Assembly (NCBI GenBank): GCA_025937895.1
Contig: JAICQL010000003.1
Span: 40,742-104,741, forward strand
Direction of reading: 5' to 3'
DNA from: Polyangiaceae bacterium
GTDB lineage: Bacteria > Myxococcota_A > Polyangia > Polyangiales > Polyangiaceae
Length of the DNA stretch: 64,000 nucleotides
The number at the start of each line of letters is the position of its first letter. Position 1 is the stretch's first letter. The translations under genes and the position numbers were made by a program. A model generated the notes under the pieces. That model was given only the letters and a program-made list of their open reading frames with translations. It was not told where the DNA came from and did no database searches. Shown here in pieces: positions 1 to 9,574 of the stretch.

Positions 1-1665
<1,665 letters not shown>

Positions 1666-1667
1666 GC

Positions 1668-3272
1668 TCAGCTGCCGCTGGTGAGGCGCACGTTGACGCA
1701 GCTGGGCACGTCCGCCGCGAACGCGCCGTCCAGCGCGGGCCCCAGCTCTTCCACTCGCTCGACCCAGTAGCCCTTGCCGCCCAGCGCTTGCACCACCTGC
1801 TCGTAGTGGGAGTGCTCGAGTGACGTGGCGACCGCGCGTTCTCTGCCATAGATCTGGACCTGTCCACGCCGCACCTGGTTCCAACCGGCGTCGTTGCCGA
1901 TCACGGTGACCACGGGCAAGCGATGGCGAGCCAGCGCTTCAAACTCCATCGCGCTGAACCCGAACGCGCCGTCGCCCGATACGATCACGCTGCGCGCGCG
2001 CGGCCGCGCCACGCTTGCTGCCAGCGCGTAGCCAGGGCCTACGCCCAGCGTGCCGAGCGGACCGGGATCGAGCCACAGCTGTGGCCAGGTGAGCGAGAGC
2101 GCCTGGGCCACGCTGGCCACGAAATCCCCGCCATCGCCGATGACGATCGAGTCGTTGCCCAGCCGCTTTGCCAGCTCGTGACAGACGCGCAGCGGGGTGG
2201 GCGGGTTGACGTTGCTCTCCATCTCGGCACGCAGAGTCGACTTGCGCGCGAGCTCCACCCCGTCCAGCTCCTCCAGCCACTGCGGCGTGCGCTTCTTCTC
2301 GGCGCGCTCCAGCAAGGACTCCAGAAATAGTCCCACGTCCGCGTTGATCGCGAGATCCAGGGTGCGATTGTGACCGAGCTGGGCAGCGTCGATGTCCACC
2401 TGCACCACGCGTGCGTCCGTGTTCCAGAGCGGCGCACGACCGTAGCCGACCCGGAAGTCCAGCGGGGTGCCGAGCACGAACACCAGGTCACTGCGCTCGA
2501 GCGCGTGACGGCGCGAGTGCGAGAAGAGGGAGGGGTGGGTCGGCTCTAGCGCACCGCGCGCCAGGCCGTTCAGGTAGAAGGGCAGCTGCAGGTGCTGAGT
2601 GAGCCGCTCCAGGATGGCCTGACGGGGGCTCCAGCGGAGCTGCGAGCCCACGATGAAGCAAGGCCGCTCCGCGGCCTCGAGCAGGCGCGCCGCGCGCTCC
2701 GCGCTCTCTGGATCGCAGCCCGGGCGGGCGGGTGCCAGCGGGCTGGTGGGCGGCGGCTCATCGCTGGCGCTCGCCATCAGCAGATCCAGCGGTGCCTCCA
2801 GGTACACGGGGCCGGGCAGCCCCGCCTGCGCGATGCGAAACGCGCTGTCGATGTACTCCTGGATGCGGCGAGTCTCGGGGATCTGCGCGGCCCACTTGCT
2901 GACGGGCGCCATCAGCCGAACCGAGTCCAGGTCCTGCAGCGAGCCCATGTCAGCGAGCGAGCGCGGCCCTGCGCCGCCCAGGCAGATCAACGGTACGCCA
3001 GCGCGCTGGGCGTTGGCCATTGCGGTGATGGTATTGGCCACGCCAGGGCCTGCCGTGACCAGCGCGATCCCGGGTCGACCCGTGATGCGCGCGTGAGCAT
3101 CCGCGGCGAAGCCCGCTGTCTGTTCGTGACGGGTGTCGAAAAGGCGGATGCCCTCGTCGACGCAACCGTCGTAGATCGCCTGGATGTGAATGCCGCAAAG
3201 CGTGAACACGGCATCCACGCCGTGGCGCCTGAGGGCACGAGCGATCAAACGCCCTCCGTGAACCTGCCCCAT
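1668..3272 (-). CDS. Thiamine diphosphate-dependent enzyme, acetolactate synthase-like
   Basis: A 534-residue ThDP enzyme of the acetolactate synthase / 2-hydroxyacyl-CoA lyase / oxalyl-CoA decarboxylase superfamily. The N-terminal Pyr domain has the catalytic glutamate (E50, in RHEQTAGFAADAH) and the phasing ITGRPGIALVTAGPGVANT. A central Rossmann-like domain follows (about 190-330). The C-terminal PP domain has the ThDP/Mg motif starting GDGAFGF near residue 431 and ending around GND near 458. Length suits the family, but these motifs do not fix the substrate, and no small regulatory subunit gene (ilvN) lies nearby, so branched-chain synthesis is not implied. It converges on the sigma-54 activator with 2 bp between stops. 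Confidence 0.88.
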   Translation of the reverse strand: MGQVHGGRLIARALRRHGVDAVFTLCGIHIQAIYDGCVDEGIRLFDTRHEQTAGFAADAHARITGRPGIALVTAGPGVANTITAMANAQRAGVPLICLGGAGPRSLADMGSLQDLDSVRLMAPVSKWAAQIPETRRIQEYIDSAFRIAQAGLPGPVYLEAPLDLLMASASDEPPPTSPLAPARPGCDPESAERAARLLEAAERPCFIVGSQLRWSPRQAILERLTQHLQLPFYLNGLARGALEPTHPSLFSHSRRHALERSDLVFVLGTPLDFRVGYGRAPLWNTDARVVQVDIDAAQLGHNRTLDLAINADVGLFLESLLERAEKKRTPQWLEELDGVELARKSTLRAEMESNVNPPTPLRVCHELAKRLGNDSIVIGDGGDFVASVAQALSLTWPQLWLDPGPLGTLGVGPGYALAASVARPRARSVIVSGDGAFGFSAMEFEALARHRLPVVTVIGNDAGWNQVRRGQVQIYGRERAVATSLEHSHYEQVVQALGGKGYWVERVEELGPALDGAFAADVPSCVNVRLTSGS

Positions 3273-3412
3273 CTTCGCCCCGTATCTCCCTGCTGTGCCT
3301 CTGGGCTGCCGCGCGCAGGCTGCCCCCGCACACCCCGTGATACGGCGGACTACCCTCCCAACTACAGCCGGCGCAGCGGTCAGACCAGCGCGCGCGGGGT
3401 CGCCAGAGCGAG

Positions 3413-3473
3413 CAACGGAGCTCGGGTCAACGGAGCTCGGGTCAACGGAGCTCGGGTCAACGGAGCGGGGTCA
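3413..3473. repeat. 15-bp tandem array anchored on the PglZ-like gene stop codon
   Basis: Three perfect units CAACGGAGCTCGGGT (3413-3457) and a fourth, 14-bp imperfect unit (3458-3471). The stop codon of the minus-strand gene (3471-3473) lies at the array edge, so read on the minus strand each unit begins TTGACCC and repeats the TGA in frame. Each unit contains the palindrome GAGCTC. Confidence 0.9.
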
Positions 3474-5258
3474 ATGTAGGCCAGGTGCGATCCCCGCGCG
3501 GGAGCGGGGGCTGCGCAAGAGCCATGCGGACGCCGGCACGAGCACCTGCTCCGGCAGAGCGCCCCCGCGCTGGGCCGCACCCGTACCTCGCTCGTTCGCC
3601 TGCCAGTGGAAGCCGTGATCGCCGAAGATGACGACCATCGTGTCGGGCGCCTGGCTCTTTAGCCACGGTTCGATCTCGTCGGCCAGGCTGCGGGCCATGC
3701 GCTCGATCCGGCGGGACTCCACCTCACCGGGCTTTGCCAGCTCGGCCGCCAGTCGGTCGAGGCGAAACAGCTCGCGCGTGCCCACGCGTAGCGGCTGGAT
3801 GCCCGAGCGCGCCTCGGGCTCCGCCGGCTTGCCGGGCTGAGCGGGACGCGGTCGGAGCGCACTTGCCGAACCTGTCTCCGCCAGCCGCTGCGCCACGGAG
3901 TTGCTGGGCAGCGCCGCCCAGAGCAGGGCCTGGTCACGGCAGACAGCTTGCCCTGCCAGGCGCTGTTCGAGCTCCTCATTCAGGCGCTGCCCCAGATCAA
4001 AGCGCATGCAATCCACCAGCAGCAGCTCGCAGCTGCGCGCACGATATTGATTGAGCCAGCGCAGCACGACGTCGAAGATGTCGCGCACCATCGTTGGCCG
4101 TCGAGCGTGCCCGTTCAGCGTCTTGAAGGCAGCCGCGTAGCTCTGCGCAAAGCCCTCTGCCCAGCTGTCCACTGCGGCCCGCAGCTCTTCGGGCGCGTAG
4201 CCGCTCGCCACCTCGCGCATCAGCGGCACATACGCGGTCATGAAGGCGCGCTCCACGCTGGCGTGCTGCTTCGGTCCATTCATGCTCCTCAGCTGGGCCA
4301 GCCAGGAGGCGCAGCGGCGCTGTAGCTCGGCTCGCTGCTCTGCGCTGCCAGGCGCCCCGCCAGCGGCGAGCTCGCTGCTGCGCGGCGGCAGGTCACTCGA
4401 AGCCGGGACGGCCGCGCTCGAGTCCGCCGGGGCTGTGTTGGCAGGCTCGGGAGAGGCTGGCTCGCCGTGCGAGGCGGCTGGCTCGCCGTGTGAAGCGGCT
4501 GGCTCGCCGTGCGAGCTGGCGGGCTCGGCAGCTGCCTCTGCAGCCGCAGGGTATCGCACGGGCAGCTCCGCCGGCGCAGTGGAGGAGCCTGCGTCGATGA
4601 ACGCCGCGACATCGGGAGGCGCGAGCGCCGTATCGGTAGCGTACGAGGCCGGGGGCGTCGAGCTGGGGGAGCTAGACACAGGCTCGCCAGAATTCGGTTC
4701 GCAAGAAGCAGCGTCGCCAGAGCTGGAGACAGCGTCGTATTCGATGTGCGCCACCCGCCCTGCCAGGGAGGCCAGTGGCAGCCACTCGCGCAGACGCTGC
4801 GGCGCACCGGCCACGCACAGCTGCGCGCTCTGCTCGGGCAGCAGGATCTGCAGCGGCTCCAGCTCGGCAAAAGCAAACATGCGCCGGAGCGCGTGGCTGT
4901 CCTCGACGCTCAGACCGCCGGCAGTATCGGCGATGCCCTCCAGGCTGGTGAAGCGCAGCGCGATGCCGCCAGCGCCGAGCAGGCGCGAGCGGTACAGCTG
5001 GTCACTGAGGCTGGTCTCCAAGGAGTCACGCGGGCCGTAGCCCGCAGGCGCGGCGCCCAGGCGCTCCAGCTGGGCCTCGATCGACGCCAGGACGAACGCC
5101 ATCAACCGGCTCCGGTGCTCTGCTCCGGGGCCAGGCAGGACCACCTCCACCCGCTCCGCGGCACGAGCAGCCGCTTCGAAGCTACTCGCGTCCGTGGTGA
5201 TGGCAGGGGGTAGAGAGCGAGTGGCGAGTCCCGAGCTATTCGCCGCCAGCGTGGTCAT
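3471..5258 (-). CDS. PglZ-domain-like protein (alkaline phosphatase superfamily)
   Basis: 595 residues from ATG at 5258; the frame is open further upstream to 5504, but that stretch overlaps the 6S RNA promoter and lacks protein-like character. The C-terminal half has two hallmarks of a PglZ domain: LLLVDCMRFDLGQRL near residue 412-426 (family pattern VDGxRxD) and VVIFGDHGFHW near 540-550, predicted metal-binding segments of the alkaline-phosphatase fold. The middle (about 190-310) is Ala/Ser/Pro-rich and holds SHGEPAA heptapeptide repeats (nt 4444-4515). PglZ is known from phage-defence systems BREX and Pgl, but no brxC, pglX, pglW or brxL neighbour is present, so a defence role cannot be inferred. 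The substrate is unknown. Confidence 0.6.
   Translation of the reverse strand: MTTLAANSSGLATRSLPPAITTDASSFEAAARAAERVEVVLPGPGAEHRSRLMAFVLASIEAQLERLGAAPAGYGPRDSLETSLSDQLYRSRLLGAGGIALRFTSLEGIADTAGGLSVEDSHALRRMFAFAELEPLQILLPEQSAQLCVAGAPQRLREWLPLASLAGRVAHIEYDAVSSSGDAASCEPNSGEPVSSSPSSTPPASYATDTALAPPDVAAFIDAGSSTAPAELPVRYPAAAEAAAEPASSHGEPAASHGEPAASHGEPASPEPANTAPADSSAAVPASSDLPPRSSELAAGGAPGSAEQRAELQRRCASWLAQLRSMNGPKQHASVERAFMTAYVPLMREVASGYAPEELRAAVDSWAEGFAQSYAAAFKTLNGHARRPTMVRDIFDVVLRWLNQYRARSCELLLVDCMRFDLGQRLNEELEQRLAGQAVCRDQALLWAALPSNSVAQRLAETGSASALRPRPAQPGKPAEPEARSGIQPLRVGTRELFRLDRLAAELAKPGEVESRRIERMARSLADEIEPWLKSQAPDTMVVIFGDHGFHWQANERGTGAAQRGGALPEQVLVPASAWLLRSPRSRAGIAPGLH
4444..4515 (-). repeat. 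21-bp tandem repeat encoding SHGEPAA
   Basis: Three near-identical 21-bp units built on GGCTCGCCGTG, in frame within the low-complexity middle of the PglZ-like gene. The difference from the 15-bp arrays is the unit length, still a multiple of three. Confidence 0.8.
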
Positions 5259-5434
5259 GGAGCACCCATGCCGGATCGAGCCGTAGTGGCCCAATTTTTC
5301 GCGCGCTCGCGTGCGCTCGGACCGGGAGTACGCGGCGCGGCCGAGCGCGTCCGGCGGTGCGTGGCACCCGTCTTCCGGCGCTCGGAAAAATTCGAATCCG
5401 CTCGGGTGTTTGACCTTAGTGCGGCGGATGATCG

Positions 5435-5462
5435 TTGACGCGCGCGGGAAGCGAGTTAGTTT
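5435..5462 (+). promoter_or_regulatory. Probable housekeeping promoter of the 6S RNA gene
   Basis: A -35 TTGACG at 5435-5440 (5 of 6 consensus) is followed by a 16-bp spacer and a weaker -10 TAGTTT at 5457-5462. A start about 7 bp downstream would fall at the first bases of the 6S closing stem (5467-5476). The position fits the RNA fold, but the -10 matches only 3 of 6. Confidence 0.5.
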
Positions 5463-5466
5463 ACTA

Positions 5467-5668
5467 GGCGAGTTCCCTCTGCGGAGCTCGAACGGTGCGC
5501 TCAATGGATCCCTGACATGATCGAACCAGGGACTCGAGAGCAGGCGGAGTGCTAGGCCCGGATACTTTTCACCGGGAAGCCGGAAGCCGACAACGAGAGT
5601 CCCACCTAGCGAAGCTAGGGGTTCATTGTACGATTATCACCTTCGGCTCATGCGGTACGGAACCGCCT
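5467..5668 (+). ncRNA. ssrS: 6S RNA (RNA polymerase-binding regulatory RNA)
   Basis: Mimics an open promoter and sequesters housekeeping RNA polymerase in stationary phase. The roughly 200-nt stretch folds by eye into the 6S rod. Closing stem: GGCGaGTTCC (5467-5476) with GGAACCGCC (5659-5667), then GAGC-CGAA-GGTG with CACC-TTCG-GCTC, with small bulges. A large central bubble follows; its 3' side carries the small hairpin CCTAGC-gaa-GCTAGG followed by GGTTCA, as in proteobacterial 6S. The terminal stem pairs GGGACTC with GAGTCCC and ends in CCGG-loop-CCGG followed by GAAGCC, resembling E. coli 6S around its GAGAAGCC. A promoter and an intrinsic terminator flank it. Exact ends are estimates. 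No protein frame explains the region. Confidence 0.85.
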
Positions 5669-5703
5669 CGAGTGGGTCGGCTTTGCCGGCCCACTCTCTT
5701 TTT
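5669..5703 (+). terminator. Intrinsic terminator of the 6S RNA gene
   Basis: GAGTGGGTCGG (5670-5680), loop CTTTG, CCGGCCCACTC (5686-5696), an 11-bp stem with one G-U pair, followed by TCTTTTT. This is the clearest rho-independent terminator in the window. No plus-strand protein gene lies upstream, which itself argues for the small-RNA gene. Confidence 0.9.
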
Positions 5704-5940
5704 GTGTGCTTTTGTCACGAATCGAAGGCAGCGCTCTGCTGCTTGCCCCTGGGTGGCCTGCTGAGCTGGGTGGACTCAGCGCGGGCAGCTGAAGCTCGCT
5801 GAGGACACGGCCCTACACGCGGTTTTGCTCGGCCCAGCAGCCCTGTGGCTACAGCCCCCGTGGCCAAGGTGCAGCCCCGTGGCTAAGGTCGCTTTCTCAG
5901 TGGCCGTCAGTCCGATATCGTGTGCAATATCGCCGCCATC

Positions 5941-6705
5941 ATGTTCTCCAGGTGCCAGGCACTGCTGACTCGTACGCGAAAGTCGGTCGTGCTGCTCGGC
6001 GCGCTCGCTTCGATTGCGTGGATATCCACAGCTCGTCCTGCTGCGGCCACCAACATTCGTGGTCGGCTCGTCGGTTTTGAGCACCTGAGAAACCCCATCT
6101 GGGTGGAAGCCAAGGACCCTGCACAACACGGCTACTCGTTTCGTGAGCCGGTCCCCACGGTTCCGGCAAACATGCGCAAGCTGTTTCCCGCGATCAGCAA
6201 GGAGCTCTGCATCGTCGCCCTCGGCAGTGGCACGGCCGGCGCCGTCAAGCCGGTGAGCGTACGCATCTCCGGCGGCCGCACCACGCCGGTGACCTTGGTC
6301 GTCGTTCCGGGTACCGAGCTTCGTTTCAAGAACTCGGATCCCTTCGATCATCGTCTGTATGGAGTGGGCTTCGGCACGCTATCACCCTCGACCACGAGCA
6401 AGGGAGCGACTCGTCGCTGGACCGCGCTGGAGGCGGGGCGCTACGAGATCCGTGACGAGCTCACGCCCAGCCTGAAGATGTGGGTGGTGGCGGAGCCCAC
6501 GGTGGCGGCCACCACCTTCCCGAGCAGCGACGGCAAGTTCACGCTCAGCGTCGATGATCCCGGTCAGTACAGCGTGCAGGCGTATTTCGCGGGCGAGCCA
6601 GTGGGCAAGCCGCTGAGCGTCGTGGTGGAGCGCCGCGACGTCGACGTCAGCAGCCGTCCGCTGGTCGTCGCAACCAAGGCTCCGGTCGAGGACAGCAATC
6701 CGTAA
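5941..6705 (+). CDS. Exported cupredoxin-like / carboxypeptidase-regulatory-like protein
   Basis: 254 residues from ATG 5941 (a GTG at 5920 is possible; neither has a clear Shine-Dalgarno). The signal peptide has a basic n-region, hydrophobic core VVLLGALASIAWI and cleavage site near ARPAAA. The mature part is beta-rich: a segment TPVTLVVVPGTELRFKNSD followed by FDHRLYG resembles the cupredoxin-like fold of MauL/plastocyanin-type exported proteins, and a second segment (GKFTLSVDDPGQYSVQAYF) resembles a carboxypeptidase-regulatory domain. No full copper ligand set was identified, so metal binding is not claimed. Its stop overlaps the next start by one base (TAATG), implying coupled translation with the membrane protein downstream. 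Confidence 0.75.
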   Translation: MFSRCQALLTRTRKSVVLLGALASIAWISTARPAAATNIRGRLVGFEHLRNPIWVEAKDPAQHGYSFREPVPTVPANMRKLFPAISKELCIVALGSGTAGAVKPVSVRISGGRTTPVTLVVVPGTELRFKNSDPFDHRLYGVGFGTLSPSTTSKGATRRWTALEAGRYEIRDELTPSLKMWVVAEPTVAATTFPSSDGKFTLSVDDPGQYSVQAYFAGEPVGKPLSVVVERRDVDVSSRPLVVATKAPVEDSNP

Positions 6706-8426
6706 TGATCGCCACTCGCTTCTGGATCGGTTTGCTCGGACTGACGCTCAGTGTGGCGGCGCTGGTCGCCTACCTTGCCGTGAGCATGCATGACCGCCTG
6801 GGCGTGCGCATGGCGGCAGAGGGCCTGTCCGCCGACAGCCGGGTCGTATCGTGGTACCTGAAGAACTCGGCGCGCGAGGGCGCAGCCCAGCTGATCCGCT
6901 TCGCAGGCAATGACAGCGTGGCGCGCGCTCTGGCCAGCGCCAACCGGGCAGAGCGGGGCGAGGTCGATGCGAGCACCCGCCGCCAGCTCAAGTCCACTCT
7001 CGCCAAGATCGCGCAAGAGCTGCCCAGGGACGAAGCGTTCGACGCCATCTTTGCCGTGTCTCAGAGCGGTGAGGTGGTGGCCAGCATCGGCTTCGATCAG
7101 GCGAGTGATCCCGATTTCGAGCTGGGCGGCTACCCAGTGGTCGCCGACGCGTTGCACGGCTACGTGCGCGACGACACCCTGGTCCTGGATCGGCTGTATC
7201 GCGTGATGGCCCGCCCCGTCGAGTTCGAGCTGGGCCAGCTGCCGGCCGGCGCCATCGTGGGGGCGCGCGTGGTGGACGATCGCTTTGCGGCCGAGCTGTC
7301 CGAGCGCACCGGCGCTGCGGTCGCGTTCTACAACGGCGGGCGGAGGATCGGGCTCGGTGCCCCCAGTACCTTTGATCGCTCAGGGCTCGATCAGATCGTC
7401 ACGGACCTGCCCTCGCTGGAGAATGACGCGGACTATCGCGACAAGGGCCGCACCGACGTGCACCCGTTCCCGGATGGCCTGGCCGTGGTCTACGCACGCC
7501 TGCCGGGCGAGGCCTGGAAGCTCGGAGCTGGCTACGCGGTGGCTCGTCACGCGCCGCGCGTGCAGGGCATCGGTGGCGTGCTGAAGCAAGCCGACAGCAA
7601 GGACAAAGAGGCGGTGAGCGCGCTGGCGCTGCTGGCCATCGCGCTCGTCTCGATCGGAGTGGGCCTGGCGCTCTCCTTCGTCGAGTACACGCTGCCGCTG
7701 AAGGCGTTCAAGCAACAGGTCAAGGCCCTGTCCGCGGGCAAGGCCACGCAGCTCATCGTCGAACGGATGCGCGGCCCGTTCCGCCAGCTCGCGCTCGACC
7801 TCAACCTGGCCCTCGATCGCGCTCCGCGCTCCGCGCTGGGTGATGACGCACCGATAGCCGTCGGCTTCGACCAGGTGTTTGGCGATGCGCCCGCATCTTC
7901 CCCGCCCATGGCAGCATTTGGAGTGCCCGGATCCGTGCCGCCGGGCAGCTTCGCAGGGCTGCCGCCTGCCTCCACGGAGGTCAGCGCGCCGCAATACGGC
8001 CAGGTCAGCGCCGTGGGCTTTGACGCGGCCGCGGGCGCACGCGGCGCCCCTCCGCGGCGCCGCTCGCTCCAGCAGCCTATGGCTCAGGCGGAGCCCGCCT
8101 TTCCGGTGGCCGGTAGCGCCGCCGTCGCAATGGCTCAGCCCGCGGTTCAGGCCGAGCACGCTCCCGCTCCAGCTCACCTGCCAGCGGACGCGGCCATCAA
8201 TGGCAGCGATGTCGAGCCCGAGTGGATGCAGGTGTACAACGACTTCGTGCGCATCAAGCAAGACTGCGGCGAGGCGACCGAGGGCTTCACCTTTGAGCGT
8301 TTCAGCCAGGAATTGCGCAAGAATCGCGACAAGCTGCGGCGCGACCACGGCGTGCAGCGCGTACACTTCAGCGCCTACGTCAAGCAGGGCCGAGCCGCGC
8401 TGAAGGCCAAGCCCATCCGGGACTGA
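6705..8426 (+). CDS. Two-TM sensor-like membrane protein with MXAN_5187-type C-terminus
   Basis: 573 residues. TM1 at about 7-25, a periplasmic region of about 275 residues resembling a double-Cache/PAS-like sensor (FDAIFAVSQSGEVVASIG), TM2 at about 303-325, then a HAMP-like linker (LPLKAFKQQVKALSAGK). A Pro/Ala-rich linker leads to a C-terminal domain (about 505-573) with WMQVYNDFV, FERFSQELRKNRDKL and VHFSAYVKQGRAALKAKP, which I associate with myxobacterial MXAN_5187-like proteins. No kinase, cyclase or methyl-accepting domain is visible, so its output is unknown. It is translationally coupled to the exported protein before it, a plausible periplasmic partner. The last codons and stop form the first unit of a 16-bp tandem array. 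Confidence 0.75.
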   Translation: MIATRFWIGLLGLTLSVAALVAYLAVSMHDRLGVRMAAEGLSADSRVVSWYLKNSAREGAAQLIRFAGNDSVARALASANRAERGEVDASTRRQLKSTLAKIAQELPRDEAFDAIFAVSQSGEVVASIGFDQASDPDFELGGYPVVADALHGYVRDDTLVLDRLYRVMARPVEFELGQLPAGAIVGARVVDDRFAAELSERTGAAVAFYNGGRRIGLGAPSTFDRSGLDQIVTDLPSLENDADYRDKGRTDVHPFPDGLAVVYARLPGEAWKLGAGYAVARHAPRVQGIGGVLKQADSKDKEAVSALALLAIALVSIGVGLALSFVEYTLPLKAFKQQVKALSAGKATQLIVERMRGPFRQLALDLNLALDRAPRSALGDDAPIAVGFDQVFGDAPASSPPMAAFGVPGSVPPGSFAGLPPASTEVSAPQYGQVSAVGFDAAAGARGAPPRRRSLQQPMAQAEPAFPVAGSAAVAMAQPAVQAEHAPAPAHLPADAAINGSDVEPEWMQVYNDFVRIKQDCGEATEGFTFERFSQELRKNRDKLRRDHGVQRVHFSAYVKQGRAALKAKPIRD

Positions 8427-8497
8427 GTCCATCCGGGACTGAGCCCATCCGGGACTGAGCCCATCCGGTACGGCACTGAGTCCATCCGGGACTGAGC
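8413..8497. repeat. 16-bp tandem array including a stop codon
   Basis: Units CCATCCGGGACTGAGY at 8413-8428, 8429-8444, 8445-8460, an enlarged variant 8461-8481 and 8482-8497. The first unit holds the last codons and TGA (8424-8426) of the upstream gene, so the array repeats that gene's 3' end. Each unit contains the near-palindrome GGACTGAGTCC. Confidence 0.92.
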
Positions 8498-8596
8498 CCG
8501 GCACGGCGAGCCAGCGGCGAGGCGCGCGGGCCTGGGGGCGAGCGGGTGAAATTCCCTTCGCGCGAGCGCGGGCCAGGTATTAGAAGCAAGCCCAGA

Positions 8597-9559
8597 ATGG
8601 CATCGCTGCACAAAGTCGTGATCATCGGTTCCGGCCCCGCCGGCCTCACCGCCGCAATCTATGCGGCACGGGCAAACCTCCAGCCGCTCTGCGTGGAGGG
8701 GTTCAACGCCGGAGGCCTGGTTCCTGGTGGCCAGCTGATGTTCACGACGGATGTCGAGAACTATCCGGGCTTCCCCAAGGGGGTGACAGGCCAGGAGATG
8801 ATGGAGCTGTTCCGGCAGCAGGCGGAGCACCAGGGCACGCGCTTCATCACTGCGGACGTGCAGCGCGTCGATCTCTCGGAGCGGCCCTTCAAGCTCTGGG
8901 TGGGTGAAGACGAGAATGAGCTGCATCTGGCCCAGAGTGTGATTATCGCCACCGGCGCGCGCGCCAACTACCTCGGCCTGCCCAGTGAAGACGCGCTGAA
9001 GAACCGTGGGGTGAGCGCGTGCGCGGTCTGTGACGGCGCGCTGTTTCGCAACAAGGATGTGGTGGTGGTGGGCGGCGGTGACACCGCGATGGAGGAGGCG
9101 AGCTACCTCGCTGGCCTGTGCAGTCACGTCACCTTGATTCATCGCCGCGACGAGTTCCGCGCGTCGCAGGCCATGCAGCGCCGCGTGCGGGAGAACCCGA
9201 AGATCCAGATCCTGACGAGCCACGTCGTGCAGGAAGTGATGGATCCCGCTCTGGGGCGAGTGACTGGCGTGCGAGTGCGCGATCTGAAAGCTGGCAGCGA
9301 GCGGCCGATCGAGTGCGCCGCGCTGTTCGTCGCGATCGGTCACACACCCATGGTCGACCTCTTCCGCGGGCAGCTGGAGACGCACCCCAATGGCTATCTG
9401 CGCGTGAAGCCGGGCAGCACTCACACGAGCGTGGAGGGCGTGTTCGCCGCGGGTGACGTGGCGGACTGGAACTATCGCCAGGCTGTGACGGCTGCGGGCA
9501 CTGGCTGCATGGCAGCGCTCGACGCGGAGCGCTGGCTCGCCATTCACGGCTCGCACTGA
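8597..9559 (+). CDS. trxB: Thioredoxin-disulfide reductase
   Basis: Flavoprotein that reduces thioredoxin with NADPH in the cytoplasm. 320 residues from ATG 8597, starting [16 protein letters not shown]; 17 further upstream codons are open but not family-like. FAD-binding GSGPAG at 11-16, redox-active CAVC at 142-145, NADPH-binding [10 protein letters not shown] at 159-168 with the HRRDEFRAS basic segment, and the second FAD motif VFAAGDVAD near the C-terminus. Length and all key residues are normal for low-molecular-weight TrxB. Transcribed alone; convergent with the uracil-DNA glycosylase gene 15 bp away. No thioredoxin gene is adjacent. Confidence 0.97.
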   Translation: MASLHKVVIIGSGPAGLTAAIYAARANLQPLCVEGFNAGGLVPGGQLMFTTDVENYPGFPKGVTGQEMMELFRQQAEHQGTRFITADVQRVDLSERPFKLWVGEDENELHLAQSVIIATGARANYLGLPSEDALKNRGVSACAVCDGALFRNKDVVVVGGGDTAMEEASYLAGLCSHVTLIHRRDEFRASQAMQRRVRENPKIQILTSHVVQEVMDPALGRVTGVRVRDLKAGSERPIECAALFVAIGHTPMVDLFRGQLETHPNGYLRVKPGSTHTSVEGVFAAGDVADWNYRQAVTAAGTGCMAALDAERWLAIHGSH

Positions 9560-9574
9560 GCCGGGGGAGGGGCT

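Noticed and set aside
1668..3272. ilvB (biosynthetic acetolactate synthase large subunit)
   Set aside because: No ilvN or ilvC beside it, and the motifs do not separate it from other ThDP lyases, so a specific symbol would be unsupported.
2592..3479. Plus-strand frame of 295 codons opposite the ThDP enzyme and the 15-bp array
   Set aside because: It is antisense to a well-recognised enzyme, and its end merely reads through the tandem repeat (VNGARVNGAR).
3471..5258. BREX or Pgl phage-defence locus based on the PglZ-like gene
   Set aside because: None of the required partner genes (methylase, ATPase, protease or kinase) flank it.
5549..5764. Small protein or tRNA-like element in the 5500-5760 region
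   Set aside because: The sequence folds as 6S RNA and is followed by an intrinsic terminator; no cloverleaf with anticodon arm was found, and the small frame has no start signals.
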